Below are positions 1 through 8,178 of a stretch of DNA of 64,000 bases, piece by piece. Position 1 is the stretch's first letter. Every line of letters starts with the position of its first letter. The translations under genes and the position numbers were made by a program. Origin of the DNA: DATHTK01 sp035463295 (GTDB lineage Bacteria > Actinomycetota > Rubrobacteria > Rubrobacterales > Rubrobacteraceae); the NCBI GenBank assembly GCA_035463295.1, contig DATHTK010000094.1, positions 1 to 64,000 on the forward strand, read 5' to 3'. A model generated the notes under the pieces. It was not told the DNA's origin. It saw only the letters and a list, made by a program, of their open reading frames with translations, and ran no database searches.

Positions 1-260
1 TGAGCGAGATTCTAGGAGAAGAGGTAGAAGGGTTCTGCTATCCGTACGGGGGTGTGGACCGTGCGGTGATTCGGGCCGTCCAACGAGCTGGATACAACTA
101 CGCTTGCAGTTGGAGAATTCGGCCTGAACAAAACGTCTACGATCTGCCTCGAATACCAGTGACGAATAGAGAGAGGTTCATGAGATTCGCGGCGAAGTTG
201 GCAATATACCCCCAATATACCGGGCTGAGTGGTGACCGAAATGCCAGTTGGGTTCCCTGA
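1..260 (+). CDS. Polysaccharide deacetylase, C-terminal part (gene cut by window edge)
   Basis: This is the last 85 or so codons of a gene that begins before the window; the reading frame starts at base 3. The stretch FCYPYGG followed by an AxxxAGYNYACSW pattern is the closing strand and helix of the NodB-type deacetylase fold (family knowledge), in which the YPyG segment lies near the active site. Such enzymes remove acetyl groups from surface or wall polysaccharides. Its place beside Wzz-like and glycosyltransferase genes fits a role in exopolysaccharide tailoring. The catalytic Asp and metal-binding His residues would lie upstream and cannot be checked. Confidence 0.7.
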   Translation, partial: SEILGEEVEGFCYPYGGVDRAVIRAVQRAGYNYACSWRIRPEQNVYDLPRIPVTNRERFMRFAAKLAIYPQYTGLSGDRNASWVP

Positions 261-419
261 AAGCAGTAGTGTGTCTTTATCGGTAGCGTGTCGCACAGTG
301 ACATCTGAGTCGAGCGACTATTCCTTTCCGGCCTTATCGATCAGTGCTCGCAGCTGTATGCTAGGACGCTTGCGATCTAGCCTCCAAGAGCGTTAGAGCA
401 CTATCCTCGGGGCCCGCTT

Positions 420-473
420 CCTTCTCATGCTAGCCGAGAAGGTAGGTCTCTGTCCTCTGCATTACAGAGACCT
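420..473. repeat. Two tandem perfect inverted repeats
   Basis: Arms CCTTCTC (420-426) and GAGAAGG (436-442) enclose a 9-base loop. One base later, arms AGGTCTCTGT (444-453) and ACAGAGACCT (464-473) enclose a 10-base loop. Both stems are perfectly paired. There is no T-run after either stem, so a simple intrinsic terminator is not the obvious reading. A structured leader or small RNA, or a bidirectional terminator for the upstream deacetylase gene, are possible. Confidence 0.6.
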
Positions 474-548
474 CAGGGACTCGATGTCCGCCGAAGTCTT
501 CGAACCTCGGCAGTCTCAACAACTCCGCAAACATCTAATCCCCGAACA

Positions 549-577
549 TTGTTCTTCTTCCAGGTCGGCCTTATACT
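549..577 (+). promoter_or_regulatory. Promoter of wzz-like gene, apparently leaderless
   Basis: TTGTTC (549-554) and TATACT (572-577) are separated by 17 bases, as in a SigA-type promoter. The start codon ATG at 584 follows the -10 box after only 6 bases, so transcription should begin at or next to the A of ATG. No ribosome binding site fits in that space, which predicts a leaderless mRNA. Confidence 0.55.
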
Positions 578-583
578 AGGTGA

Positions 584-1357
584 ATGGTTTCACCCTCGGA
601 GAATGGCAAGCAGCGGTTCATGGAATATGACGACGCGGATTACGGAAACGAGTGGGATCTATTCGTAGACGGTCCCTTTCGTGTCATATGGCAGCGGCTC
701 TGGGTTATTGTGCTTTCTGTAGTTGTGTGTGTAGGTGTCACGCTAGGTTACAGTTTCGTTCAAGAGCCTGTGTACGAAACGTCGATCAAGATACTTGTCG
801 GCCAGGATCGAGGAATTGGTACGACCCCTGCAGACGCGGCCTCGCTTACAGACTTGAATGTCACCTTGAGCCAGCTAGTGGCCACTCGCCCGGTGGTAGA
901 AGGCGCGCGCGAAAGGCTGGGCCCTCAGACACCGATTCTGGGCTGGCCGACGGCAGAGCCGATCCCTGAAACTCAGGTAATCGAGGTCTATTACACGGAT
1001 TCTGATCCAGAAAGGGGACAGAAGGTCCTGAACGCTATTGGCGATGCGTTCTCGGATCAAGTCGCCGCGGCAGGACCGACCGAAGGCGATATAACCGCTA
1101 CAGTCTGGGAGCGAGCGGCGCTGCCTACGACACCGGTGAGTCCTAATCCCGTGCGTAACGGTTTGCTGGCCCTGGCTGTGGGGTGCCTGCTGGGGCTGGG
1201 GCTAGCGTTCCTACTCGAGTACCTGGATAACAGCTGGCGCTCGCCAGAGGAGGCAGAACGAATCTCCCGTGTACCGATGCTTGGAGCTGTACCGGATTTT
1301 CAGCCACGGCGGAGAAGAAAGAGAAGGTCGAGCGTTGCTCATGCACCGGACAAGTGA
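584..1357 (+). CDS. Wzz/chain-length-determinant family membrane protein
   Basis: A polysaccharide co-polymerase-like protein of 257 residues that would sit in the cytoplasmic membrane and set the chain length of exported polysaccharide. There is a membrane segment at about residues 38-60, an extracytoplasmic region starting with the family-typical EPVYETSIKILVG stretch, and a second membrane segment at about 190-212 followed by LDNSWRSPEEAERI, the usual juxtamembrane motif. A basic tail (RRRRKRR) ends the protein. The next gene, a CpsD-like ATPase, overlaps it by 17 bases, the usual pairing in Gram-positive capsule operons. The ATG start lies 6 bases after a -10 box. Confidence 0.8.
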   Translation: MVSPSENGKQRFMEYDDADYGNEWDLFVDGPFRVIWQRLWVIVLSVVVCVGVTLGYSFVQEPVYETSIKILVGQDRGIGTTPADAASLTDLNVTLSQLVATRPVVEGARERLGPQTPILGWPTAEPIPETQVIEVYYTDSDPERGQKVLNAIGDAFSDQVAAAGPTEGDITATVWERAALPTTPVSPNPVRNGLLALAVGCLLGLGLAFLLEYLDNSWRSPEEAERISRVPMLGAVPDFQPRRRRKRRSSVAHAPDK

Positions 1358-2003
1358 CAGAAAAGGGTTTGACGACCTTTCTGAAAGTCTAGTTACCGTT
1401 TCGGATCCAGGTAGCAGTGCAGCGGAGGCTTATCGGAGCCTTCGCGCCACTTTACTCTACGCCCCCTTAGAACCTGAACCCACGCTTATTACATTGACTA
1501 GTCCTGGTCCGCAAGAAGGCAAGAGCACTACATGTGCTAATCTCGGAGTGGTGCTGGCGCAGGTAGGCAAGCGTGTGCTAGTAGTCGATTGTGACTTCCG
1601 AAGGCCTGTACAGCATAAGATCTTCGAAGTAAGAAATCATTTCGGCGTAGTCGATGTAGTGACAGGACAGCATAGTGTAGACGATGTGTGGCATGAACCC
1701 TTGCCACGATTGCATTTGCTGACGGTTGGGAGTATACCGCCCGATCCAACCGAGTTGCTTAGCTCTCAGCGCTTCGCGAAGTTCTTGTGGCAGTTGAGGC
1801 AAAAGGCTGATTACGTTCTAGTAGATGCCCCACCGGTGGGGATGGTTTCTGACCCGACTATGCTCGCCAACCAGAGTGATTACGTCATAATGGTGCTCGA
1901 TGCACAAAGAACGCGAAAAGCCTCTGTACGAAAAAGTATACGGAGGCTCGAATCCGTAGGAGGCACCGTGCTCGGTACGGTTATGAACAAAATCAAAGTA
2001 TAA
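1341..2003 (+). CDS. CpsD/CapB-like tyrosine-kinase-type ATPase
   Basis: A protein of 220 residues related to bacterial tyrosine kinases, partner of the Wzz-like protein just upstream. Visible motifs are Walker A GPQEGKST at about residues 56-63, Walker A' VLVVDCDFRRP at about 79-89, and VLVDAPP as Walker B. I place the start at ATG 1341, which overlaps the previous gene. The open frame extends further upstream, but the family N-terminus fits this Met. The protein ends at VMNKIKV and lacks the C-terminal tyrosine cluster that BY-kinases normally autophosphorylate. It may therefore act as an ATP-dependent activator rather than a regulated kinase. Confidence 0.8.
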   Translation: MHRTSDRKGFDDLSESLVTVSDPGSSAAEAYRSLRATLLYAPLEPEPTLITLTSPGPQEGKSTTCANLGVVLAQVGKRVLVVDCDFRRPVQHKIFEVRNHFGVVDVVTGQHSVDDVWHEPLPRLHLLTVGSIPPDPTELLSSQRFAKFLWQLRQKADYVLVDAPPVGMVSDPTMLANQSDYVIMVLDAQRTRKASVRKSIRRLESVGGTVLGTVMNKIKV

Positions 2004-2133
2004 ACATTAGGAATTTACGCTGCGGACCTTGCGCCCAACACTTGTAGACCGCATCCCGTAGTAGCACCGTTCTTCTCGACGACAGCATGTTTATGGCTAT
2101 GAACGGCTCCGTACCCGGACGTCTCAGCTCTTA

Positions 2134-2471
2134 TTGAGAGTATGTCGCCGTGAAGGAAACCAGGGTGAAGTCAGTCGAAGCCTACGATGGCTAGCTTCCT
2201 ACTTGGACACGAGCCGATTAGAATGCGTGGACAAGAGTGAGTTTGATACCGTGATCGATCGACTGCACTCATGTGAAATGAGGGCGCGTTGTCGGTGCTA
2301 CAGCCGCGCCATTGTCGTCGCTTGAACCCGATCGAAGAACCGTTCTTCGAGATGAAGGACATCCTGAGAAGGCTCGGGGCGCGCATGGACCAAGCTGTAC
2401 TCGAAGCGATGGAATGGTACCCTCATCGGCCCCGCTCTGGAACCTGGCTAGATGATTCGTTCATAATGTAG
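2134..2471 (+). pseudogene. Decayed IS630-family transposase
   Basis: Two pieces in different frames match an IS630-type DDE transposase. In frame 2134, CVDKSEFDTVIDRLHS (from 2224) resembles the first catalytic block (VDESGFxTxxTRLYS), with the Glu after Asp changed to Lys. In frame 2289, RLNPIEEPFFEMK and LRRLGAR (from about 2322) match the third block (LNPIExxFxxLKxxLRR). The middle block with the second Asp is missing, so there is an internal deletion and a frameshift. It is a non-functional remnant. No terminal inverted repeats were found by eye. Confidence 0.6.
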
Positions 2472-2541
2472 TTACGAGGTCGAGATTCAACGCTCATGAC
2501 TACCGCTGTGAGCACGTGTGAGTGCCTTGGAAAGCAGTGAT

Positions 2542-3702
2542 ATGAAGGTCTTACTGATCCACAACCATTACCAGCAACCCGGCGGCGAAGACCAGGTCTT
2601 CGCTGCGGAGGCCGCGCTATTGGAGGCGCACGGTCACCAGGTACTGCTACACACCGTCCACAACGACGAAGTGGCCAACACGAACCCGGTGGCCTTGGCC
2701 GGTTCCACGATCTGGAATCGCTCGAGCTACCGCGAGCTGCGGTCTTTGATCCGCCGGGAGCGCCCGCACGTTACCCACTTCCACAACACTTTGCCCCTCA
2801 TCTCTCCTGCGGGATACTATGCGGCTAAAGCCGAGGGGGTGCCGGTCGTTCAGACCCTGCACAATTACCGTCTGTTGTGCCCGAACGCTCTCTTCTTCCG
2901 CGACGGGCACGTGTGCGAAGACTGCCAGGGGAAGTCAGTTCCCTGGCCCAGCGTGCTCCACGCCTGCTACCGTGGGAGTCGGCCAGCAAGCGCAGCGGTT
3001 GCGGCGATGCTTACTACCCACCGTGGGTTGCGTACCTGGAGGGATCAGGTAGATGTATACGTTGCAACTACCGAGTTCGCCCGCGAGAAGTTCGTGCAGG
3101 GGGGTCTTCCGCCGGAGAAGGTGGTGGTAAAGCCCAATTTTCTTCACACGGATCCTCGGCAGGGCGAGGGAAGGGGAGATTACGCGTTGTTTGTGGGCAG
3201 GCTCTCGCATGAGAAGGGCGTAGGTACCCTGCTTTCCGCCTGGAAACGCTTGGGGGCTCGAATGCCTCTCAAGATCGTGGGCGACGGGCCCTTGGCGGAG
3301 GAGGTAGGATATGCGACCGAGGGTCTCTATGGCCTGGAGTGGCTAGGAAGGCAACCCCAGGAGCGGGTGCTGGCCTTGATGAAGGAAGCTTCGGTACTGG
3401 TCTTCCCCTCGACGTGTTATGAGAATTTTCCCGTGACTCTCCTGGAGGCTTTCGCCGCCGGACTCCCCGTTATCGCCAGCAATCTGGGCGGGATGTCCTC
3501 TCTGGTAGTGCATGGCCGCACCGGTTTGCATTTCCGCCCGGGAGACCCAGAGGATCTGTCGGCCAAGGTGGAGTGGGCCCTGGCGCACCCGACCAGGCTC
3601 GCCGACATGCGCAGCGAGGCGCGGGCCGAGTTCGAGGCGAAATATACGGCCGAGCGCAATTACGTGGCATTGAAAGAGATCTACGAGACTGCTGCTTCAT
3701 GA
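2542..3702 (+). CDS. Glycosyltransferase family 4
   Basis: A GT-B-fold sugar transferase of 386 residues, probably adding a sugar from a nucleotide donor to a growing lipid-linked exopolysaccharide unit on the cytoplasmic face. The N-terminal domain begins KVLLIHNHYQQPGGED. The donor-binding domain shows ALFVGRLSHEKG and the EX7E motif in YENFPVTLLEAFAAG (Glu at about 294 and 302). ATG 2542 is preferred because TTGGAAAG lies about 9 bases upstream. A GTG at 2518 in the same frame has no such site. A four-cysteine group around residues 118-140 (LLCPNALFFRDGHVCEDC) may bind metal. The stop overlaps the next ATG. Confidence 0.85.
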   Translation: MKVLLIHNHYQQPGGEDQVFAAEAALLEAHGHQVLLHTVHNDEVANTNPVALAGSTIWNRSSYRELRSLIRRERPHVTHFHNTLPLISPAGYYAAKAEGVPVVQTLHNYRLLCPNALFFRDGHVCEDCQGKSVPWPSVLHACYRGSRPASAAVAAMLTTHRGLRTWRDQVDVYVATTEFAREKFVQGGLPPEKVVVKPNFLHTDPRQGEGRGDYALFVGRLSHEKGVGTLLSAWKRLGARMPLKIVGDGPLAEEVGYATEGLYGLEWLGRQPQERVLALMKEASVLVFPSTCYENFPVTLLEAFAAGLPVIASNLGGMSSLVVHGRTGLHFRPGDPEDLSAKVEWALAHPTRLADMRSEARAEFEAKYTAERNYVALKEIYETAAS

Positions 3703-4490
3703 AGAACGAGAAATCGGAGGACCTGTTGCACGAACGCGTCAACATCTTGGGCGTGAGGGTGAGCGCGATCAACATGTCCCAAGCGTTGAGCATAATCGAC
3801 GGGTGGATCGCGCATCGGCAGCAACATTACGTGTGCGTCAGTGGCGTCCACGGGATAATGGAGAGCCAGCAGGACGAGGGATTGAGGCGCATACACAACG
3901 AGGCTGGTCTGGTTACGCCGGACGGCATGCCCCTGGTATGGCTCGGCCGACTTCATGGGCATGGTCACGTCGAGCGGGTCTACGGCCCCGACCTGATGCT
4001 AGCGTTGTCTAAACACTCGCTTTCGATGGGGTACAAACACTTCTTCTATGGAGGCGCAGAGGGCGTACCGCAGTTACTCGCAAACAACCTGCAGCGACTC
4101 TTCCCCGACCTACGGGTTGTCGGCGGCTACTCTCCGCCCTTCCGCTCGCTCAGCAGCGTGGAGGACGAACAGATCGTGAGTGCGATCAACGAAGCCGACC
4201 CGGACATCGTGTGGGTCGGCCTCAGCACGCCCAAGCAGGAACGTTGGATGGCCGAACACGCCGGACGGCTCACCGCGCCGGTGCTGATCGGTGTCGGCGC
4301 CGCCTTCGATTTTCACTCGGGTCTGAAGAAGCAAGCGCCGCGCTGGATGCAGCGCAGCGGCCTGGAGTGGTTCTTCCGCCTGGTCACCGAGCCTAGGCGC
4401 TTGTGGCGTCGCTACCTGGTGAACAACCCGTTGTTTGTATTGTTGGTGCTGCAACAGGCACTGCGGCTAAAGAGCTATCCAGACACCTAG
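3699..4490 (+). CDS. WecG/TagA/CpsF-family glycosyltransferase
   Basis: A protein of 263 residues in the family that transfers N-acetylmannosaminuronate, N-acetylmannosamine or similar sugars to undecaprenyl-linked intermediates at the membrane. Family marks are NILGVRVSAINMSQAL near the N-terminus, VTPDGMPLVWLGR, the RVYGPDLM stretch, and VGLSTPKQERWM. The C-terminal basic helix (EPRRLWRRYL) is the usual membrane-association region. ATG 3699 overlaps the stop of the preceding glycosyltransferase gene, so the two are probably translationally coupled. The donor sugar cannot be told from the sequence. Confidence 0.85.
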   Translation: MKNEKSEDLLHERVNILGVRVSAINMSQALSIIDGWIAHRQQHYVCVSGVHGIMESQQDEGLRRIHNEAGLVTPDGMPLVWLGRLHGHGHVERVYGPDLMLALSKHSLSMGYKHFFYGGAEGVPQLLANNLQRLFPDLRVVGGYSPPFRSLSSVEDEQIVSAINEADPDIVWVGLSTPKQERWMAEHAGRLTAPVLIGVGAAFDFHSGLKKQAPRWMQRSGLEWFFRLVTEPRRLWRRYLVNNPLFVLLVLQQALRLKSYPDT

Positions 4491-4535
4491 AAGCCTACGA
4501 CGAGGTGCCCCGGCAAAGGTGCTCTCTCTGCCCCT

Positions 4536-4829
4536 CTAGGCCGCTCGCACACGTTCCCATATGAGCGCGGCGATTCGGGTCGCCTTGCTCTTCGGAAGCC
4601 ATCTCACCATTATCCCGTAACCATCGCGCATCTCCAGGGTCAGGGTCGCGTACAGTACGCCGGTGTAAAGGTGCACCTCGGATACCTGGTCGTAGCGCAC
4701 CTCCACCGAGTCGAGAACTGGCGAGCCCGGGTTGGTTACCACAACGTGGTCCTGGTATACGGATATACGCTGGTTGAGACCTCCAAAGACGGTCGAGGAA
4801 CGAACGTACTCTATGGGCTCAACGTCCAT
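4536..4829 (-). CDS. Hypothetical protein with PH-like fold
   Basis: A small protein of 97 residues on the strand opposite to the polysaccharide genes. Alternating hydrophobic strands (RISVYQDHVVV, VEVRYDQVSEVHLY, ATLTLEMRDGYGIMVRW) followed by a C-terminal helix (ATRIAALIWERVRAA) resemble a bacterial PH-domain protein. This is judged by pattern only. ATG 4829 is chosen because GGAGG lies just upstream; a TTG at 4856 is an alternative. Function is unknown. Confidence 0.5.
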   Translation of the reverse strand: MDVEPIEYVRSSTVFGGLNQRISVYQDHVVVTNPGSPVLDSVEVRYDQVSEVHLYTGVLYATLTLEMRDGYGIMVRWLPKSKATRIAALIWERVRAA

Positions 4830-4856
4830 CTGCCTCCGTTCCTCTTCCGCTACCAA

Positions 4857-5554
4857 GGACGGTTAAGGCGACTCCTCGTCCAGCTTACCGGTACGTGACC
4901 GCCCTCGCCACAGCCACCTCGTGGAGAGGACCCTGGGTTCGCCAGGGCGTTCGCTGGACTCCGCTCCTGATTTCATCAGGACGTACAGATCGAGATCTAC
5001 AAGGGCAAGCCCGTCTTCTACGGGGGAAACATCCTCTTCTACGAGTCATGGTCAGAAGAGACCTCAACCCGCATCTTCGCGGGGGTGACCGTCCGCGAGG
5101 AGAGGGCCGTTCAGGTCCGGCCCGTCCCGATTGGCGTCTCGGACTACGCGCGGTCGACCTTGCCGACGGCGACGCACAGCGGGGGCTAGGGCGTGTCTTC
5201 TATGCCTCCCTCTGACTAGGGCTCGGGGCATAAGAAGCCTCCCGCTAACCCCGGACAGCCTTTGAAACGGCACACTACATATGGTGTGCGAACCGGTGCA
5301 CACCTCAAAGTCTAGATCGCGACTAGTACCTCGGGGCAACTTCGGTGTTGCGTTCACCCGCACCTTAGAGGCATTAAAGTAGACAACGTCTCGAAATCCC
5401 TCTTTCACCTCTTCACCGCGATGGTCGTGGCAGCTATACATGCGCCTGCTAAGCGCACCGTTGGGCGGCGCTGGTTGGTTAGAGAGGGATCTGAAGCGGA
5501 TGGATCCGACGGCTGTAGGAGGTAGATACCGTTAGTCGCTGAGGAGAGCTAGAG
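4857..5554. other. Gap with a gene remnant
   Basis: About 700 bases with no intact gene. It contains the CapA-like fragment at 4971-5189. The remaining bases (5190-5554) show short open frames in several directions, none with family resemblance. Confidence 0.5.
4971..5189 (+). pseudogene. C-terminal remnant of a CapA-type capsule protein
   Basis: A 73-codon open stretch between stops, without a start codon, reads QIEIYKGKPVFYGGNILFYE, then WSEETSTRIFAGVTVREE and QVRPVPI. This matches the end of the PGA_cap/CapA metallophosphatase-like family, where GHHPHVxQpIExYkGKPIFYSLGNFxF is typical. The SLGNF block is altered to GGNIL and the conserved HPH is reduced to HQD. A stop (4968-4970) sits directly upstream in frame. 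It is a decayed gene left inside the polysaccharide locus. Confidence 0.6.
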
Positions 5555-6616
5555 GTGGTTGATGCAGCGGCAACTTCGACCCCTGGCCCGCGGTATCAGA
5601 CAACTACGACAGAGGAGCGGCGGTTGAATACACACGTACTGGTGACTGGAGCCGGAGGCTTTATCGGACACCACCTGGTAAGGCACTTGGTAGACGCGGG
5701 TTACCGGGTGCGCGGGGTCGATACGAAGCCCCCGGAGTACGGGACGAGTTCGGCCCATGAGTTCGAGCTCCTTGACCTCCGACGTTTCGACAACTGCCTG
5801 ATCGCTACGCGAGGCATCGATGAGGTCTACCACCTGGCGGCGGACATGGGGGGTATCGGATATATCACCGCCTTCCACGCCCAGATCGCGCGCAACGATA
5901 CTATGAGCAACGTGCACATGCTGGAGGCAGCCAGGCAAAACGGCGCCGATCGCTTCCTCTTCTCCTCTTCGGCTTGCATCTACCCCCAGTACCTGCAGAA
6001 GAGCCCCGATGTTACGCCTCTAAAGGAAGAAGACGCTTATCCGGCCGACCCGGAGGAAGGGTACGGTTGGGAGAAGCTCTTTATGGAGAAGATGTGTCAA
6101 TACTATCAAGAGGACTACGGGTTCGAGACCCGGACGGTTCGTTTTCACAACGTTTACGGGCCCCTGGGCACCTACGAAGGTGGCAAAGAGAAGGCACCGG
6201 CCGCGATATGTCGCAAGGTAGCGCTCTGCCCCGACGGGGGCGAGATAGAAGTCTGGGGGGACGGGAAGCAGACGCGCTCCTTCATGTACATTGACGATTG
6301 CGTAGAAGGCATCCGCAGAATCATGCGCTCGGACTGCCATCACCCCCTTAACCTGGGAACCGACGAGATGGTGACCGTCAACGAGTTGGTGGATCTGGTG
6401 GCCGAGGTCGCCGGGAAGCGCATAGTCAAGCGGCACGACCTTTCCAAGCCTCAAGGGGTGCGCGGCAGGAACAGCGACAATCGCAAACTCTATGAGGTGT
6501 TGGGTTGGGAACCCCGGATCCCGCTGCGTGAGGGACTCGCGTTCACCTACCAGTGGATCGAGTCCGAACTCGCCAAGGAGGGACGACTTCCCGAGCTCGT
6601 TCGGAGTGCGTCGTAG
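5555..6616 (+). CDS. NAD-dependent sugar epimerase, GDP-mannose 3,5-epimerase-like
   Basis: An extended short-chain dehydrogenase of up to 353 residues that would rearrange a nucleotide sugar for the polysaccharide. The Rossmann motif TGAGGFIG lies near residue 31. The SSACIYP segment at about 140 carries the Cys used by GDP-mannose 3,5-epimerases, and YGWEK (170-174) is the YxxxK catalytic pair. The HNVYGPLG and GDGKQTRSFMYIDDCV stretches are also typical. Two starts are possible: GTG 5555 behind GAGGAG, or TTG 5624 behind AGAGGAG, which begins directly before the Rossmann strand. The exact substrate is an inference. Confidence 0.8.
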   Translation: MVDAAATSTPGPRYQTTTTEERRLNTHVLVTGAGGFIGHHLVRHLVDAGYRVRGVDTKPPEYGTSSAHEFELLDLRRFDNCLIATRGIDEVYHLAADMGGIGYITAFHAQIARNDTMSNVHMLEAARQNGADRFLFSSSACIYPQYLQKSPDVTPLKEEDAYPADPEEGYGWEKLFMEKMCQYYQEDYGFETRTVRFHNVYGPLGTYEGGKEKAPAAICRKVALCPDGGEIEVWGDGKQTRSFMYIDDCVEGIRRIMRSDCHHPLNLGTDEMVTVNELVDLVAEVAGKRIVKRHDLSKPQGVRGRNSDNRKLYEVLGWEPRIPLREGLAFTYQWIESELAKEGRLPELVRSAS

Positions 6617-6666
6617 GCGGATCCACAAATGGGACCCGAGCGTAAGGTGACCTGACTACAGTTGGG

Positions 6667-8178
6667 ATGGTAGGTAAGATCGAAACCCCCAGTGTGCTAC
6701 GGAGCGCCGGTGAAGAAGGCGCAGGCCAGGCTTCGGCACTCGAAGCCGGAACAAACCCTGCAACGGTAACACCGAAGAACACCGTAGCTCAGCTCGCGAG
6801 CTCGGCGATTCGAAGGATGTTGGGATTGTACGCTTTGCGACGGCCGCTCAGCGTGATTATTCTGGTGCTTATCGACACCCTCGCGCTACTCGTGGGCCTT
6901 GCCCTAGCGAGTAACCTGATCAGTGGTGACCGCTCCGCTGAAAAGGCGATATATCTTGCCCCGATCCTACTCATGGTCTGGCTGGCGGTCTTTACTACGC
7001 ATCACCTCTACGATCGCGCCTCGAGGCGCCGGAGCCCCGTGGCACTTATCAGCGCCATCCTGTTGAGCTCGGTGCTGCTGGCGGCTTGGGGCGCGCTCTA
7101 CCCTGAGCTCTCGTTGGTCCCGAAAGAGGTTCTGCTCGGGGCGCTATTTGCGCTTCCCCTGACCGGCGGAATGCGGATTATCTACGAGAAGAGTGCGAAG
7201 GCCCTCTACGAGCAGAAGTTGGGCTTGATGCCGAGCCTCCTGATAGGAAACAACGAAGAACGACGCTGGGTGCGTCGAGCCGTCGAGCAGGTTCCCAGCG
7301 CCTGGGCCTGCGTGGGAGAAGTACATTCGAATGGTACGGGTGTCGACCTTCATACTCTGCGATCGGAGCTGGACCGTACCAGGGCTCGCCGGGTCCTCGT
7401 CGCTGGAGCCGAACGCTTCTCGGAGAAGGAATTCGTACAGTTCATGAGGTCGTGCAGGCTTCGCAAGGTCGAGGTGTGTGTGGTTCCTAGCGCCGCAACC
7501 CTGATGGGAGGGGAGATCTTTGTCTCCCAGGAGACCGGGATTCCGTTGCTACAGTTGGAATATCCTGCCCTGGATGGTCCACAGCGGGCGCTGAAGCGAG
7601 CGGCGGATGTATTTGGTTCTCTGGTGGGGCTCGCGCTACTCGCCCCGATTCTATTGAGCGTGGGGTTGCTCGTGAAGCTAACCTCCCCTGGTCCGATACT
7701 CTTCCGCCAGAAGCGGGTCGGCGCGGACGAGCGGATCTTCGACTTCTACAAGTTCCGCTCGATGTATCAGGACGCCGAGCAGCGCCAGAAGGAGCTGGAG
7801 GCCCAAAACGAGGCCGAGGGGGCCGTCTTCAAGATGAAGGACGACCCTCGTGTGACCCCGATCGGGCGTTTCTTGAGGCGCTGGAGCATAGACGAGCTGC
7901 CCCAGCTTATTAACGTCCTCAAGGGGGAGATGAGCCTCGTCGGACCCAGGCCCCTGCCGGTAAGGGACTTCCAGCAGATGGAAGAGACGCACAAGCGGCG
8001 CCTCGGAGCCATCCCGGGTATGACCGGCTACTGGCAGATCAGCGGCCGCTCCAACCTCTCTTTCGAGGAGATGGTGAACCTGGACCTCTACTACATCGAG
8101 AACTGGTCGATCTCCTTCGACGTCAAGATCATACTCAGGACTCTGGGCGCCGTGTTGCGACATGAGGGCGCATACTAG
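6667..8178 (+). CDS. Exopolysaccharide priming glycosylphosphotransferase (WbaP/CpsE-like)
   Basis: A membrane enzyme of 503 residues that transfers a sugar-1-phosphate to undecaprenyl phosphate, the first step of repeat-unit assembly. The N-terminal half has about four hydrophobic segments (roughly residues 55-165) and then a CoA-binding-like Rossmann domain (about 170-300). The C-terminal half is the catalytic Bac_transf domain: LKRAADVFGSLVGLALLAP, SPGPILFRQKRVG, FYKFRSM, IDELPQLINVLKGEMSLVGP RP and GMTGYWQISGRS. It closes the polysaccharide gene set. The ATG at 6667 has only a weak ribosome site. Confidence 0.88.
   Translation: MVGKIETPSVLRSAGEEGAGQASALEAGTNPATVTPKNTVAQLASSAIRRMLGLYALRRPLSVIILVLIDTLALLVGLALASNLISGDRSAEKAIYLAPILLMVWLAVFTTHHLYDRASRRRSPVALISAILLSSVLLAAWGALYPELSLVPKEVLLGALFALPLTGGMRIIYEKSAKALYEQKLGLMPSLLIGNNEERRWVRRAVEQVPSAWACVGEVHSNGTGVDLHTLRSELDRTRARRVLVAGAERFSEKEFVQFMRSCRLRKVEVCVVPSAATLMGGEIFVSQETGIPLLQLEYPALDGPQRALKRAADVFGSLVGLALLAPILLSVGLLVKLTSPGPILFRQKRVGADERIFDFYKFRSMYQDAEQRQKELEAQNEAEGAVFKMKDDPRVTPIGRFLRRWSIDELPQLINVLKGEMSLVGPRPLPVRDFQQMEETHKRRLGAIPGMTGYWQISGRSNLSFEEMVNLDLYYIENWSISFDVKIILRTLGAVLRHEGAY

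Larger units (their letters stand above)
261..583. other. Non-coding gap before wzz-like gene
   Basis: About 320 bases without a credible gene. It holds two adjacent perfect hairpins (420-442 and 444-473) and, at its end, the promoter of the wzz-like gene. Base composition is clearly less GC-rich than in the housekeeping part of the window. Confidence 0.6.
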
